A stretch of 64,000 nt of DNA from Hymenopus coronatus (Eukaryota > Arthropoda > Insecta > Mantodea > Hymenopodidae), in NCBI GenBank assembly GCA_030762935.1, contig CM060899.1, positions 18,087,001 through 18,151,000 on the forward strand, read 5' to 3'. Under the pieces are notes generated by a model. The model had not been told where the DNA came from and did no database searches. It saw nothing but the letters and a program-made list of their open reading frames with translations. Numbering within the stretch: the stretch's first letter is position 1; each line of letters opens with the position of its first letter. Of this stretch, positions 1 through 10,695 are shown in pieces. Both the position numbers and the translations under genes were made by a program.

Positions 1-562
1 TTCTAAAAAATGGCTCTAACGATTTTGATTAAAATATCAAATATTAATGATATATACGTGAAAGATAATATGTATATTTTGAATTTTCTGGGAATAGCCT
101 CTGAAGACTACTTTATTCTGGATAAATTTTACGCGATATTGTGTAACTGGTAAACCGTAAGAGATAGTCAAAAACTTACCACACAAAAAATGTAGAGTGC
201 ATTAAAACACACAATTTATGTTATATACATTTTTTTTTTTCCTGGAGTTGATCCTTTTTTAAATACTCCTCGTTTTTTATTTCAGCTTTAAAACTTATAA
301 CTTTCTCATACAGGAATTTAACGATTGATGTCCATAAAAACAAACAAGCGAACTTCAGTCACATAGCAACCAGCTTTCGACTATCACTTTAACCTATTTT
401 ACTCTCTTATTTCGCTTCTACTTACAGGGAAGCAAGTAATAAGACTGTTTCTGCTAATTTTTTCTCACTTAGCATGAAGTAAATGGAAGCCTAAACTTTT
501 TAACAAAAATTTGTTGCAGAGATGTAGAGAAAGTCATGTGAATGGATTACATCAGATTTTTG
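1..562 (-). mobile_element. Family H element, cut by the window edge
   Basis: Body and 5' end of a minus-oriented family H copy. The hairpin end lies outside the window. It ends at the family's 5' terminus, read here as GTAGAGAAAGTCATGTGAAT followed by ACATCAGATTTTT. Non-coding. Confidence 0.85.
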
Positions 563-859
563 CATTAACTATGAATTAAGGAGGAAGGCTTTAGTTCTAT
601 TGCAAAATGTACACAAGAAAAATAAGATATAGATGATCATGATTAAAGTACCTTTTGTTGAAATTTATGTTTTGTTAGCGTGCTTTGTTTTGTTAGGGTA
701 AAAAACATATGTTTTATTGCCTAGTAACTAGAAACTTAAAGCATCACTGGTTATTAAAATGGTAGACAAGACATTTGAAATTATATGATGAATTTTTTTA
801 ACGTATGGAGTCCATCAAAAGTAAATTCAAACATTAAACCACTATAGATATCATATTTG
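563..859. other. Unassigned AT-rich DNA
   Basis: No repeat family or convincing open frame was recognised between the first H copy and the transposase relic that follows. Confidence 0.5.
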
Positions 860-1110
860 ACCTGGGGGAAACTAGGATTTACAAAACAATGGGAATTTGT
901 CCGCCGTTCTCTTGTTCTGTGTATAGCATTTTGTTTGCGAGATCTCGGGAAAAATTTGCTGATAATATCTCGGAATATTGTCAATTTCTTGAGAGATAAT
1001 ATTCTTCAATTACAGTGGAATTGTTACATTCAGGAAAATACTTTAAGGTAACCCCACAACACAAAGTTGGCCGAATTGAGATCTGGAGATCGTGGAGGCC
1101 ATAACGTTGG
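860..1110 (-). pseudogene. Tc1/mariner transposase C-terminal relic
   Basis: On the minus strand, bases about 1102 to 1040 read WPPRSPDLNSANFVLWGYLK. This matches the conserved block WPPRSPDLxPxDFFLWGYLK around the third catalytic acidic residue of DDE_3-type (Tc1/IS630/mariner) transposases. The acidic residue expected in the xxDFF position is replaced here (SANF). Stops follow, and a weak C-terminal similarity continues to about 860 in shifted frames. It is a dead fragment with no recognisable N-terminal part nearby. Confidence 0.5.
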
Positions 1111-1380
1111 AATGTAACTATTCTTTATGGAGTTTATAGATAATAAAATTTCATAATACTGTTTTTCGGGGAGGAATAAGTTATATTGAGGTTGGGATTA
1201 ATATGAGTTCCAATAAAAGTTCTTAATCAGTTGATTGATTAATTTATAATATTTGATGAAAGGTCAAAAGCGGAAAATAAATTAGTTATCATTTTCAGAA
1301 TAACAATTTGATACGATCGCCATTCATATGCGTATTTAATTTATTTGTTTTTTTCAACAGGACAGGAGTTGGATTGAATT
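1111..1380. other. Unassigned AT-rich DNA
   Basis: No recognisable feature. It ends at the hairpin terminus of the next H copy. Confidence 0.5.
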
Positions 1381-2246
1381 ATTACTTTCTCTACACTTAC
1401 AATGTACATAGTGTATAGAGAAGATATTGCATTCCACCCAAAAATTCGATACCAATATTTCATAGGAAATATATATTTTAGGGTCTCCAATATCCAAAAA
1501 AAAAAAGCATTTTCCCAAAAAGGTCCGTCCGTGTGCGTATGTGTGTGTGTGTGTATGTGTGAGTGGATGTCCGTGTGTCTGTGCACACGATAACTCAAAA
1601 ACGAAATGTTGGTAAATACCAAACTTGGTATTTAAGTTTAGTATCTTCCAGGGATGCGACAGGAAGATTTTGAGAGAAATCTTCCTACCCCAAACTACCC
1701 TTTCCATGGAACTTTTCTCGAAAATTTCGATTTTCTCAAAAATAGCTCCAACGATTTTGATTAAAATGTCGTATATTAAAGACATTTGATTGACAAATAA
1801 AATGTATATCTTGGATTTTCTGTGAATAGCCTCTGAAGAGTAGTTTATTCTGGATGAATTTTACGGAATTTTGAATAACTGCTAAACCGTAAGAGAGGCA
1901 CAAAAACTTATCACACAAAAAATGTAGAGCACGCTAAAGATTACAATTTATGTCATATGCATTTTTTTCGTGGAGTTGATAATTTTTTAGATATTCTTTG
2001 TTTTTGGTTTCTCTTACTGGAATTTTTCAACTCCTATGCACACAAACAAAGGAAATTCAATCACATAGCAACCAGCTTTTCACTGTCACTTTAACTTACT
2101 TAGCTTCTACTTTCAAGAAGTAAATAATAAGAGCATTTCTGCATTTTTTTCTTAATTTGCATGAATTAAATTGAATATATAAGCTTTTAAACAATAATTT
2201 ATTGCAGAGATGAAGAGAAAGTCATGTGAATGGAACGCATCGTTTT
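1381..2246 (-). mobile_element. Family H element, full length
   Basis: Minus-oriented full copy. It opens with the hairpin end (ACTTTCTCTACACTTACAAT, then GTACATAGTGTATAGAG), then a GT-rich stretch at about 1533-1580, the conserved body, and the 5' end AAAGTCATGTGAATGGAACG at about 2218-2240. The 143-residue and smaller frames across it break at indels between copies and are not genes. Confidence 0.9.
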
Positions 2247-2299
2247 TTTCTGATTATCCTTTTAATTGTTCACTACTTTTGACTTTTCTTAAATGGGAA

Positions 2300-2640
2300 G
2301 TCATTTTCCTATCAGCTGGCCAGGCAAGGAAAATTGCGTTTTGATTAAGCATATAGTGGCCGATGTTTTGAAATATTTGACTATCGCTTTGGCTTCTTGT
2401 ATTTGCTTGTTCATCTTATACAAGGAAATGATATATAGCATAACTAATGCTTATCTTAATACGCATGAAATACATAAAACATTTGCAAGAATAGTTTCTT
2501 GTAGCATAGACAGGGAATGTTGTATGAACGTAGCACTTAATTACTTTCTTTAGCACCTATATATTATGTACACAGTATTAACCCAAAAAAATCGAAACCG
2601 AAATTTCGCCGGAAATTTCGTTTTAGTATCCCTTGTATCA
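2300..2640 (-). mobile_element. Degenerate family H fragments
   Basis: Bases 2310-2410 resemble the body segment containing CTGGCCAGGCAA that is seen in other minus copies. Bases 2540-2640 resemble the hairpin end (CTTTCTTTAGCACC, then a diverged CCGGAAAT block), cut at 2640 by the next copy. An 86-residue frame at 2293-2553 lies here and looks fortuitous. Confidence 0.5.
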
Positions 2641-3503
2641 AAAAAAATCTGATGTGTTCCATTCACATAGAACTTTCCCTACATCTCTGTAAAAATTATT
2701 CTTAAAAAGCTTATGCTTCTATTTACTTCATGTTAATCGAGAAAAAATTACCAGAAATCGTCTTATTACTTGCTTCCTTGTCAGTAGAAGTGAAAAAAGA
2801 GAGTACCATAGATTAAAGTGATGGTTGCTATGTGACTGAAGTTCCTTTGTTTGTATGGACTGGAATTGACAAATTCCTGTATGAGAAAAATACAAGTTTT
2901 TCAAAGCTGAAACCAAAAACAAGGAATATCTAAAAAACGATCAACTCCACGAAAAAAAATATATTACATAAATTGTTTGTTTAAATGTGTTCTACATTTT
3001 TTGTGTTCTAAATTTTTGTCCATCTCCTACGGTTTAGCAGTTATGGAAAATTCCACAAAATTGATCCAGAAAAAAGTAGTCTTCAGGGCTATTCCCAGAA
3101 TATTAAAGATATAAATTTTATTTGTCAGGTAAATATCTTTAATATACGATATTTTAATCAAAATCCTTAGAGCCATTTTTAACAAAATCAAAATTTTCGA
3201 AAAAAGTTCCATGTAAAGGGTAGTTGGCAGTGGGCGAATTTTCTTGAAAATCTTCGTGGAAGATACCAAACTTAAATACCAAGTATGGTAATTCAACGGC
3301 ATTTTCGTTTTTGAGCTATGCTGTCCACAGACATACAGACACACACACGCACGGACCTTTTCCAAAAACAATTTTTGGATTCAGGGGGACTCAAAACATG
3401 TATTTCCGGTGAAATATCGGTATTGAATTTTTGTATGCAATACAACACCTTCTCTATACACTATTTACATAGTACGTATAGAAAAAGTAAAAAAAAAAAA
3501 AAA
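2640..3503 (+). mobile_element. Family H element, full length
   Basis: Plus-oriented full copy, a good example of the family. It begins AAAAAATCTGATGTGTTCCA. ACTTTCCCTAC is the 5' subterminal repeat. The body runs to a short CA stretch at about 3335-3352. The end is CTTCTCTATACACTATTTAC followed by GTATAGAAAAAGTAAAA. Confidence 0.9.
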
Positions 3504-3958
3504 ATGGAAAAATGTGCATATGTGTGTGTGTGTGTGTGTGTTCGTGAGTCCAAAAAACACGATAGCTCAAAAACAAAAATTCGGTAAAGTACCAAACTGA
3601 TATTTAAGTTAAGTATCTTCCAAGGACGCTATACTAAGATTTTGAGGAAAATTCCTCCAACCTCAGCTACCCTTTACATGGCACATTTTTCGAAAATTAT
3701 GATTTTCTTAAAAATATTTTAACAATTTTGATTAAAATGCCATATTTTTAAGATATTTTCTTGACAAAACTAAATTATATCTTGGATTTTCTGGGAATAC
3801 CCTCTGAAGACCTCTTCATTTCGGATGATTTTTATGTAACTCGTAAGAAATACACAAAAACTTGCAAAAAGCATGTAGATCTCGTTAAAATACCTAATTT
3901 GTCACTGTAGCTTTCCTCGTACGTGAATTTTTCAACTCTTGGCCATGTAAAGAAACTA

Positions 3959-3972
3959 ATTTTAATCACATA
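3959..3972 (+). repeat. Target-site duplication, left copy
   Basis: ATTTTAATCACATA, identical to 4315-4328 on the other side of the S6 SINE. Confidence 0.93.
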
Positions 3973-4314
3973 ACATAACTCCATGGCACGACAGCTCACG
4001 GGGAACCTTGGCCTACTGCCCGGCCGCTGCGTCCCCCATCTCCGGCCATTACAGACGTCATGGATGGGGTGCAGAATTGGAGGGGGAGACGTGGTCAGCG
4101 CCTCGGGCCCCAGCCGGTTAATGCGGTCCTCATGACCTGGAGCCGCTACTTCTCCATCAAGTAGCTCCTCAATTGGCCCACCAGGGACCTTACGAGGCTG
4201 AGTGCACCCCGGGGACAGGTCTCCCCGCGGGGGAAAAATCCCCACGCTAGAGATCGAACCCAGGTCTCCCGCTTGGTAAGCAGCTGCGCTACCACCGCGC
4301 TAAGGAGACGACCC
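3973..4314 (-). mobile_element. GC-rich tRNA-headed SINE (S6) with 14-bp target duplication
   Basis: Markedly GC-rich against the AT-rich surroundings. On the minus strand it starts with a tRNA-like head: an A-box-like segment GCGCGGTGGTAGCGCAGCTG and a B-box GGTTCGATC, followed by a GC-rich body of about 260 bp. It is flanked by ATTTTAATCACATA at 3959-3972 and 4315-4328, a perfect 14-bp target-site duplication. The body resembles, from memory, SINEs of orthopteroid insects. The frames of 137 and 79 residues across it are not genes. Confidence 0.88.
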
Positions 4315-4328
4315 ATTTTAATCACATA
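4315..4328 (+). repeat. Target-site duplication, right copy
   Basis: ATTTTAATCACATA, identical to 3959-3972. Confidence 0.93.
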
Positions 4329-4514
4329 CCTTTTAAAAATGTGACTATAACTTTCGGTAAATATATTTCCTTTTTTTACTTCCACCTATAAGGAATAATC
4401 AAACTATTTCTGTTATCTTGATTAGCACACAATAGAGAGAAGTTCAAGTTGTTAGACTAATCTGGTGCAGAATAGCTAGAAAAGGTCATGTGAATGGAAC
4501 ACATCAGATGTTTT

Positions 4515-4825
4515 TTTCTTTTGATTTAACCATTTATAGTGCAATACGTCTCTGGTTGCTGATAATGTCAGTTGGAGCTGAGAGGAAGACCGAGGGAATT
4601 TACGCCAAAGGTCCATGCTTGTTTTTGTGTAATCAGGTAGTCATCACATAACGTGACAGGATGCATAATTTAGCACTTAAACGGCGCCCACTAGAGCGTG
4701 CTGAAGTCACTATAGATGAGGAAAGCTCCTTTATCAGCGTCATGTGAAATGATATGACTACGCATGACAGGCTTTGCTTTCTAGCTCTTACGTGCTAGAG
4801 CAGTATCATTCAACCTATCACTTTT
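4515..4825. other. Unassigned DNA between H copies
   Basis: No repeat family or open frame of note. Base composition is less AT-biased than in the H copies. Confidence 0.5.
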
Positions 4826-6530
4826 TTACTTTCTCTAACCCGTATGTACAATGTACGTAGTGTATAGAGAAGGTATTATATTCCACTCAAATATTCGATA
4901 CCAAGATTTCACCGGAAATACATATTTCGTGTACCCCTGAATCCAAAAAAAGCATTTTCAGAAAAAGGTCCGTGTGTGTCTCTATGTGTCTGTGGACAGC
5001 AAAGCTCAAAAGCAAAATTACCGTTAAATACCAAACATAGTATTTAAGTTTGGTATCTTCCAAGGATGCGACACAAAGATTTTCAAGAAAATCTCCCCAC
5101 CACCAACTACCCTTTACATGGAACTTTGTTCGAAAATTTTGATTTTCTAAACAATGGCTGTAACGATTTTGATTAAAATTTCCTATATTAAACATATTTA
5201 CCTGACAAATAAAATGTATATATTGTATTTTCTGGGAATAGCCTCTGAAGACTACTTTATTCTGGATAAATTTTACGGAATTTTGAATAACTGCTAAACC
5301 GTAAGAAATGGACAAAAACTTACTACACGAAAAATCTAGAGCACACAATTTATGTTATATACATTTTTTTTCGTGTAGTCATCGTTTTTGAGTCATTCCT
5401 TGTTTTTGGTTTCTGCTATGAAGGCATACTTTTTACTTTCTCTATAGGCACTATGTACATAGTGTATAGAGAATGTATCGCACTCCACCAAAAAATTCGA
5501 TACCGAGATTTCACCGGAAATATATGTTTTAGCGCCCCCTTTATCTAATAAAAGCATTTTCGGAAAAAGGTCCGTGTATGTGTGTGTGTGTCCGTGTGTC
5601 TGTGAACACGATAACTCAAAAACGAAAAGTAGGTAAAATAACAAACTTGGTATTTAAGTTTAGTATCTTTCAGAGATGCGACACGAAGATTTTGAGAAAA
5701 ATGCTCCCACCCCCAACTACCCTTTACATGGAAGTTTTTTCGATAATTTTGATTTTCTCAAAAATGACTCTAACGATTTTAATTAAAATTTCGTATATTA
5801 GAGATATTTACCTGACAAATAAAATGTATATCTTTAATTTTCTGGGAATAGCCTCTGAAGAGTAGTTTATTCTGGATGAATTTTACTAAATTTTGAATAA
5901 CTGCTAAACCGTAAGAGATGGACAATAACTTACTACGCAAAAAGTGTAGAGCACATTAAAACACACAATTTATGTTATATACATTTTTTTCGTGGAGTTC
6001 GTCGTTTTTGTGACGTTCCTTATTTTTGGTTTCTGCTATGAAAAACTTATACATTTCTCATACAGGAATTTGTCAACTGCTGTCCATACAAACAAAGGAA
6101 CTTCAGTGACATAGCAACCAGCTTTTGATTATCACTTTAACCTATGGTACTCCCTTATTTCACCTCTACTTACAAGGAAGCAAGTAATATGGCTATTTCT
6201 GCTAATGTTTTACTGATTAGCATGAAGTTAATAGAAGTATAACCTTTTTAAGAATAATTTGGTAGGGATATAGAGAAGGTCATGTGAATGGTACACATCA
6301 GATTTTTTCATATAGGAATTTGTCAACTGCTTCCATACAAAGGAACTTCAGTGACATAGCAACCAGCAAGGTACAAAGCAAACAGAGCAACAAGGAACCA
6401 AGTAATAAGACTATTTCTGCTATTTTAGTCTCATTAACATGAAGTGAATAGATGTATAAGATTTTTAAGAGTAATTTGTTGCAGAGATGTAGAGAAAGTC
6501 ATATGAATGGTACACATCAGATTTTTACTT
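4826..6530 (-). mobile_element. Family H element hosting a second H element
   Basis: Minus copy in two parts, 4826-5426 and about 6307-6530. The left part stops in CTATGAAGGCATACTTTT and the right part resumes with TCATATAGGAATTTG. Together they restore the family segment ATACTTTTCTCATACAGGAA. A complete H copy occupies the gap. Its hairpin is the variant with CCCGTATGTACAATGTAC (subfamily B). Confidence 0.88.
5427..6307 (-). mobile_element. Family H element nested in another H element
   Basis: Complete minus copy from TACTTTCTCTATAGGCACTA (hairpin end) to GGTCATGTGAATGGTACACA plus TCAGATTTTT. It was inserted in the T-run of the host copy's ATACTTTT segment. No target duplication is visible beyond shared Ts. 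Confidence 0.88.
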
Positions 6531-6877
6531 TCTCTAGCCCGTATGTACAATGCACATAGCGGATAGAGAAGGTAATGTATTTCATCTAACAATTCAGTAC
6601 TGATATTTCACCGGAAATATATTTTTTGATGTGATCTGAGTCCAAAAAAAGAATTTTCAGAAAATGTCCGTGTGTGCTTGTCTGTTTGTAGTCAACATAG
6701 CTTAAAAACGAAAAGTCCGTTAAATACTTAATCTGTTATTTAAGAAGGATTTTGATTAAAATACCTTAAGTATTCGATACTTTTATGACGAAAAAACATA
6801 TATCTTCTGTGGATAGCCTCTGAAGGCCTCTGATGACTTTTGCAAACCATAAGAGATAGACATAAACATACTATACA
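6531..6877 (-). mobile_element. Family H element with internal deletion
   Basis: Minus copy with a subfamily B hairpin (GCCCGTATGTACAATGCAC), abutting the previous copy's 5' end. The body is shortened near 6745 and stops in CATACTATACAAAA, where the next copy, in opposite orientation, begins. Confidence 0.8.
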
Positions 6878-7353
6878 AAAATTTGATGTGTTCCATTCAC
6901 ATGACTTTCTCCACCTCTCTGTAAGAAATTATTGTTAATAAGCTCATTCTTCTATCTACTTCATGCTAATCGAGATAAACGTTAGCAAAAACGGATCTAT
7001 TACGATCGTTATAGGTAGAAGGGAAATGAGGGGATACACTAACTAAACTGATAGTCAAATGTTTTAAAATGAGGTTGCTATGGTATCGAAATCTGATTCT
7101 TTGCGTGATCTGGTGTTGGCAAGAAAAATGGAGGTCAATTACAAAGAATATCTTAAAAACGGTCAACCCTAGGAAAAAATATATATATAACATAAATTTT
7201 TTTTTTTAACGAGCTCTACATTTTTATAAAGTTTTTGTATATCTCTTATGGTTTACCAGTTATGCAAAATTCCGCAAAATTCATTCAGAATAAAGATGTC
7301 TGCAGAGGCTATTTCCAGAAAATTAGGGATATACATTTTGTTTTTCGTAAAAG
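6878..7353 (+). mobile_element. Family H element, 3' truncated
   Basis: Plus copy from AAAAATTTGATGTGTTCCAT. It stops near 7353, where a minus segment of the same family begins, creating an inverted junction. Confidence 0.78.
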
Positions 7354-7742
7354 AAGGTTCTCACTATTTTGATTAAAATACGATATATTAAAGCCATTTC
7401 CATCATAAATAAAATGTATATCCTGAATTTTCTGTTAATAACTTATAAAGGCCTGTTCATTCTCTATAATTTTTCTGAATTTTGCTTAATTAGTAAACAG
7501 TTAAAAATTGACAAAAACTTACCACAAAAAAAATCTAGAGCTCGTTAAAATGCACAATTTATGTCATATACTTTTTTTCGTGGGGTTTACCTTTTTGAAA
7601 TATTCCTTGTTATTAGTTTCAATTGTACAATTGGTGCTTATGATTTTCTCAGACAAGAAGTTTAGGTACGATTTTCTTTTGTTTTACTCCTGCCCAAGCA
7701 AAGAAATGATTTACAATGAAAATTGCATAACGATAGCTTTTA
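7354..7742 (-). mobile_element. Family H fragment, inverted relative to both neighbours
   Basis: Minus-oriented body segment from ATTTTGATTAAAATACGATA to about 7742, without either terminus. It lies between plus segments and contains the subfamily B segment with TTTACTCCTGCCCAAGCAAA. Confidence 0.72.
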
Positions 7743-8413
7743 AAAAAAAATTATTGATAATAAGCTTATCCTTCAATATATTTAATGCTAAAGCGCTAGC
7801 AGAAACAGTCCTATTATTTAGTTCCTTTATAAGTAGAAGGGAAATAGCAGCATACACTTAGCTCAATTGACAGTCAAAAGTTTTAAAATGTGGTTACTAT
7901 GGGACTGAAATCCGTTTCTTTGCGTGGCCAAGCGTTGACAAGTTCCCATATGAGAAAAGAGAAGTATTTTAAAACTGAAATCAATAACAAGGAATATCTC
8001 AGAAACGGCCAACTCCACGAAAAAAATGTAAATGACATAACGTGTGTGTTTTATTGTGATCTACGTTTTCTGTAAAATAAATTTTTGTCTATCGCTTTCG
8101 GTTTACCAGTTATGCAATATAAAATATGAATAATCCAGTATGAAGAGGTCTTCAGAGGCTATTCCCAGATAATTCAAGATCTACTTTTTATTTCGCATGT
8201 AAATATCTTAAATATAAGAGATTCTAATTAATACTATTAGAGCCATTTTTGAGAAAATCTAAATGTTCAACATTTTTTCCATGTAAAGGGTAGTTGGGGA
8301 TGGGGGGATTTTCTTGAAAGGCTTCGTGTCACATCCTTGGAAGATATCAAAGTTAAATACCAAGTTTGATATTTAAAGATAGTTTCGTTTCTGAGCTATG
8401 CTGTCCACAGACA

Positions 8414-8456
<43 letters not shown>

Positions 8457-8593
8457 ATTTTTTGTTGAAAATGCTTTTTTTGGATTCAGGGGGACCTAAA
8501 ACATGTATTTCTGGTGAAATACCATGAATTTTTGATTCAATACAATACCGTTTGTGTGCACTGTGTACACAGTACGTTATCGAGAAAGTAATC
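7743..8593 (+). mobile_element. Family H element, 5' end missing
   Basis: Plus copy starting at ATTATTGATAATAAGCTTAT and running through a CA microsatellite at about 8415-8453 to a hairpin TGTGCACTGTGTACACAGTA and CGAGAAAGTAA. The first 50 bp or so of the element are absent. Confidence 0.85.
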
Positions 8594-9115
8594 ATACCTT
8601 TTGATTGACTATAGTAGTGTTGAACCACAAGAAGAAGGCGACCGAGGTCTGAGTTGAGAGAGGGGGCTTGCTGCTTATATAGTTACTTAACTAACTACTA
8701 AATGTTTGTATGTGTGTATCCAAGTCACCTATGCTGCCAATGCTATATTTATAATTAGGCATTTCCAATTATCCTGAAGTTGGATAGGTAAAGTCAACCG
8801 AAACACTTAATGTCATAGCCAATATTTGAAACATGAATCCCTCAGTCTGCGTCAGATACCTTTAATCACTGAGCTACCTTGGCAAACACACTGACACTAG
8901 ATTAAATTCGCCAAATTGCTGTATTTATCCCGGTAAATCACAAGGAATTTAAATCCCTGATATGGCAACACATTTTTCAGTCTGACTCTACCTATCCGAT
9001 GTTTGTGGGTGTGGTCGTGCCAGAACCTTACATCCAGGTCAGGAAACGGCACATTGCTCTTGTCGCCTTCTTTTTATGTTCAGAAGTAGTTGGCAGAGAA
9101 GGTAAAAAACAAAAA
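8594..9115. other. Unassigned segment with an S4 SINE fragment
   Basis: Bases 8632-8642 (AAGAAGGCGAC) and 9062-9072 (GTCGCCTTCTT) are exact inverted copies and could bound a 440-bp element. Inside, at about 8785-8880 and 8930-8995, are degraded stretches of the S4 SINE. Confidence 0.4.
8785..8995 (-). mobile_element. Degraded S4 SINE
   Basis: Reads GATAGGTAAAGTCAACCGAA, later CACTGAGCTACCTTGGCAA, and a CCCGGTAAATCACAAGG block. All are shared with the clearer S4 copy at 57545-57740. No intact B box. Confidence 0.5.
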
Positions 9116-10695
9116 CCAGAAATGTTCTATTAAATGACTTCCTCTACATATACTGCAACAAACTATTATTACAAAAGCTTATTATTCTATCCTTCATGCT
9201 AGAAGTGATATTATTACTAATTTCCCTATAAACATAAGAGAAATACGGGAATACACGGGTAAAGCGATATTAAAATATTTTAAAAGCGGTTACTGAGTAA
9301 TTCTAATTTGATTCTCTTTGTATGGCCGAAATTGAAATAAAATAAAAGTTTCAAATTCGCGTTTTTAAAAACCTAGAGTATTCTAAATTTGAAACCAATC
9401 GAAGAAAAATCTGATGTGTTGCATTCACATGACTTTCTCTACATCCCTGCCACAAAATATTGTCAAAAAGCTTATGCTTTTATTATTTCATACCAATCGA
9501 GAAAAAATTAGCAAAAATAGTTGTATTACTTGATTTCCTGTAAGTAGAAGCGAAATAAGGGAGTACCATGGGTTAAAAGGATAGTCAAAAGCTGGTTGCT
9601 TTGTGACTGAAGTTCCTTTGTTTGTATGGACAGGAGCTGAAAAATTCTTGTATGAGAAAATTTTGATTTTCAAAGCTGAAACCAATAACAAGGAATATCT
9701 AAAAATGGATCAACTCCATGAAAAAATGTATACAGCATAAATTGTGTGTTTTAACGTGCTCTACGTTTTCTGTGTGCTAAGTTTTTACCCATTTCTTAAG
9801 GTTCAGCAGTTATTCAAAATTCGGGAAAATTCATCCAGAATAAAGTAGGCTTCAGAGTCTGTTCCCAGAAAATTCAAAATATACAATTTATTTGTCAAAT
9901 AAATATCTTTAATATATGCATTTTAATCAAAATCGTTAATGCCATTTTTGAAAAAATCAATTTTTTTTTAAAAAAGTTCCATGTAAAATGTAGTTTAGAG
10001 TGGGGGAATTTTCTCCAAATTTTAGTGTCGTATCCCTGGAAGATACTAAACTTAAATACCAAGTTTGGTATTTTACTGACTTTTCATTTTTGAGCTATCG
10101 TGTTCACGGACACACGGACACATAGAGTTTTTTGGATACATGGGACCCTAAACCTTATATTTCCGGTGATATCCTGGTATCGAACTTTTAGCTGTAGTAC
10201 AATACCTTCTCTATACACTATGTACGTGTAGAGAAAGTAAAAATGTGCATGATATAAATAATGTTTTAAACAAATATGCATGTTTTGTATAGTACGTTTC
10301 TGTCTATTTCTTATGGGTTACCAGTTATGCAAAAGTTACCCAGACTGAAGAGGTCTTCAGAGGCTATTACCAAAAATTCAAGAAGATTGCATGTAATTTG
10401 TGATGTAAATATCTAAGGTGTTTTTTAAAATGTTATATCCATTGTTGATATCAACATTGTCGAAAATTATTTCATGTGAAGGCTAGTTTAAAGTGGGGGG
10501 ATTTTGTTGAAAACTTTGTGTCGCATCTTTGGAAGATGCTGAACTTAAATACCAATTTTGTTATTTAATCAACTCCTCGTTCGGGAGTTGCGTTCTACGG
10601 CATTTTTCTAAAAATTCTTGTTTTAGATTCTGATGGCTCTAAACCTTGTATTTCTGATGAAATATTTGCATCAAATAAGTAGAGAAACTAAAACT
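9116..10695 (+). mobile_element. Family H element hosting a second H element
   Basis: Diverged plus copy in two parts, 9116-9403 and 10244-10695. The parts join in the family segment that normally reads CCACGAAAAAAATGTATAT: the left part ends AACCAATCGAAG, and the right part begins ATGTGCATGATATAAATAAT. It was interrupted at this A-run by the next copy. Its 3' hairpin is lost (TAAGTAGAGAAACTAAAA remains). Confidence 0.75.
9404..10243 (+). mobile_element. Family H element nested in another H element
   Basis: Complete plus copy from AAAAATCTGATGTGTTGCAT to CTATGTACGTGTAGAGAAAG plus TAAAAA. The hairpin is shortened. It sits in the A-run of the older copy around it. Confidence 0.87.

Larger units (their letters stand above)
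3504..4514 (-). mobile_element. Family H element interrupted by a SINE
   Basis: Minus copy lacking its hairpin. It starts in the GT stretch at about 3520 and runs to 3972, resumes at 4315, and ends at the 5' terminus GTCATGTGAATGGAACACAT near 4505. A 342-bp SINE sits between perfect duplicates of one 14-base H segment. Confidence 0.85.

Noticed and set aside
1354..1785. Open frame of 143 residues and dozens of similar frames rich in Phe, Ser, Tyr and His-Thr runs
   Set aside because: They lie inside family H copies, include the CA/GT microsatellite as HTHTHT or VCVCVC, and break at different places in each copy. No frame is conserved across copies.
1381..2246. Family H as a simple TIR transposon (MITE)
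   Set aside because: The inverted ACTTTCTCTAC repeats are not at equivalent distances from the two ends, the ends differ otherwise, and nested copies show no target duplication beyond shared Ts or As.
1381..2246. Family H as a SINE
   Set aside because: No A/B-box promoter and no oligo-A or tandem tail preceded by a variable target duplication. The 3' end is a fixed palindrome.
3832..4245. 137-residue frame with normal-looking composition
   Set aside because: It spans the boundary between an H copy and the GC-rich S6 SINE, whose tRNA-like boxes and target duplication explain the sequence.
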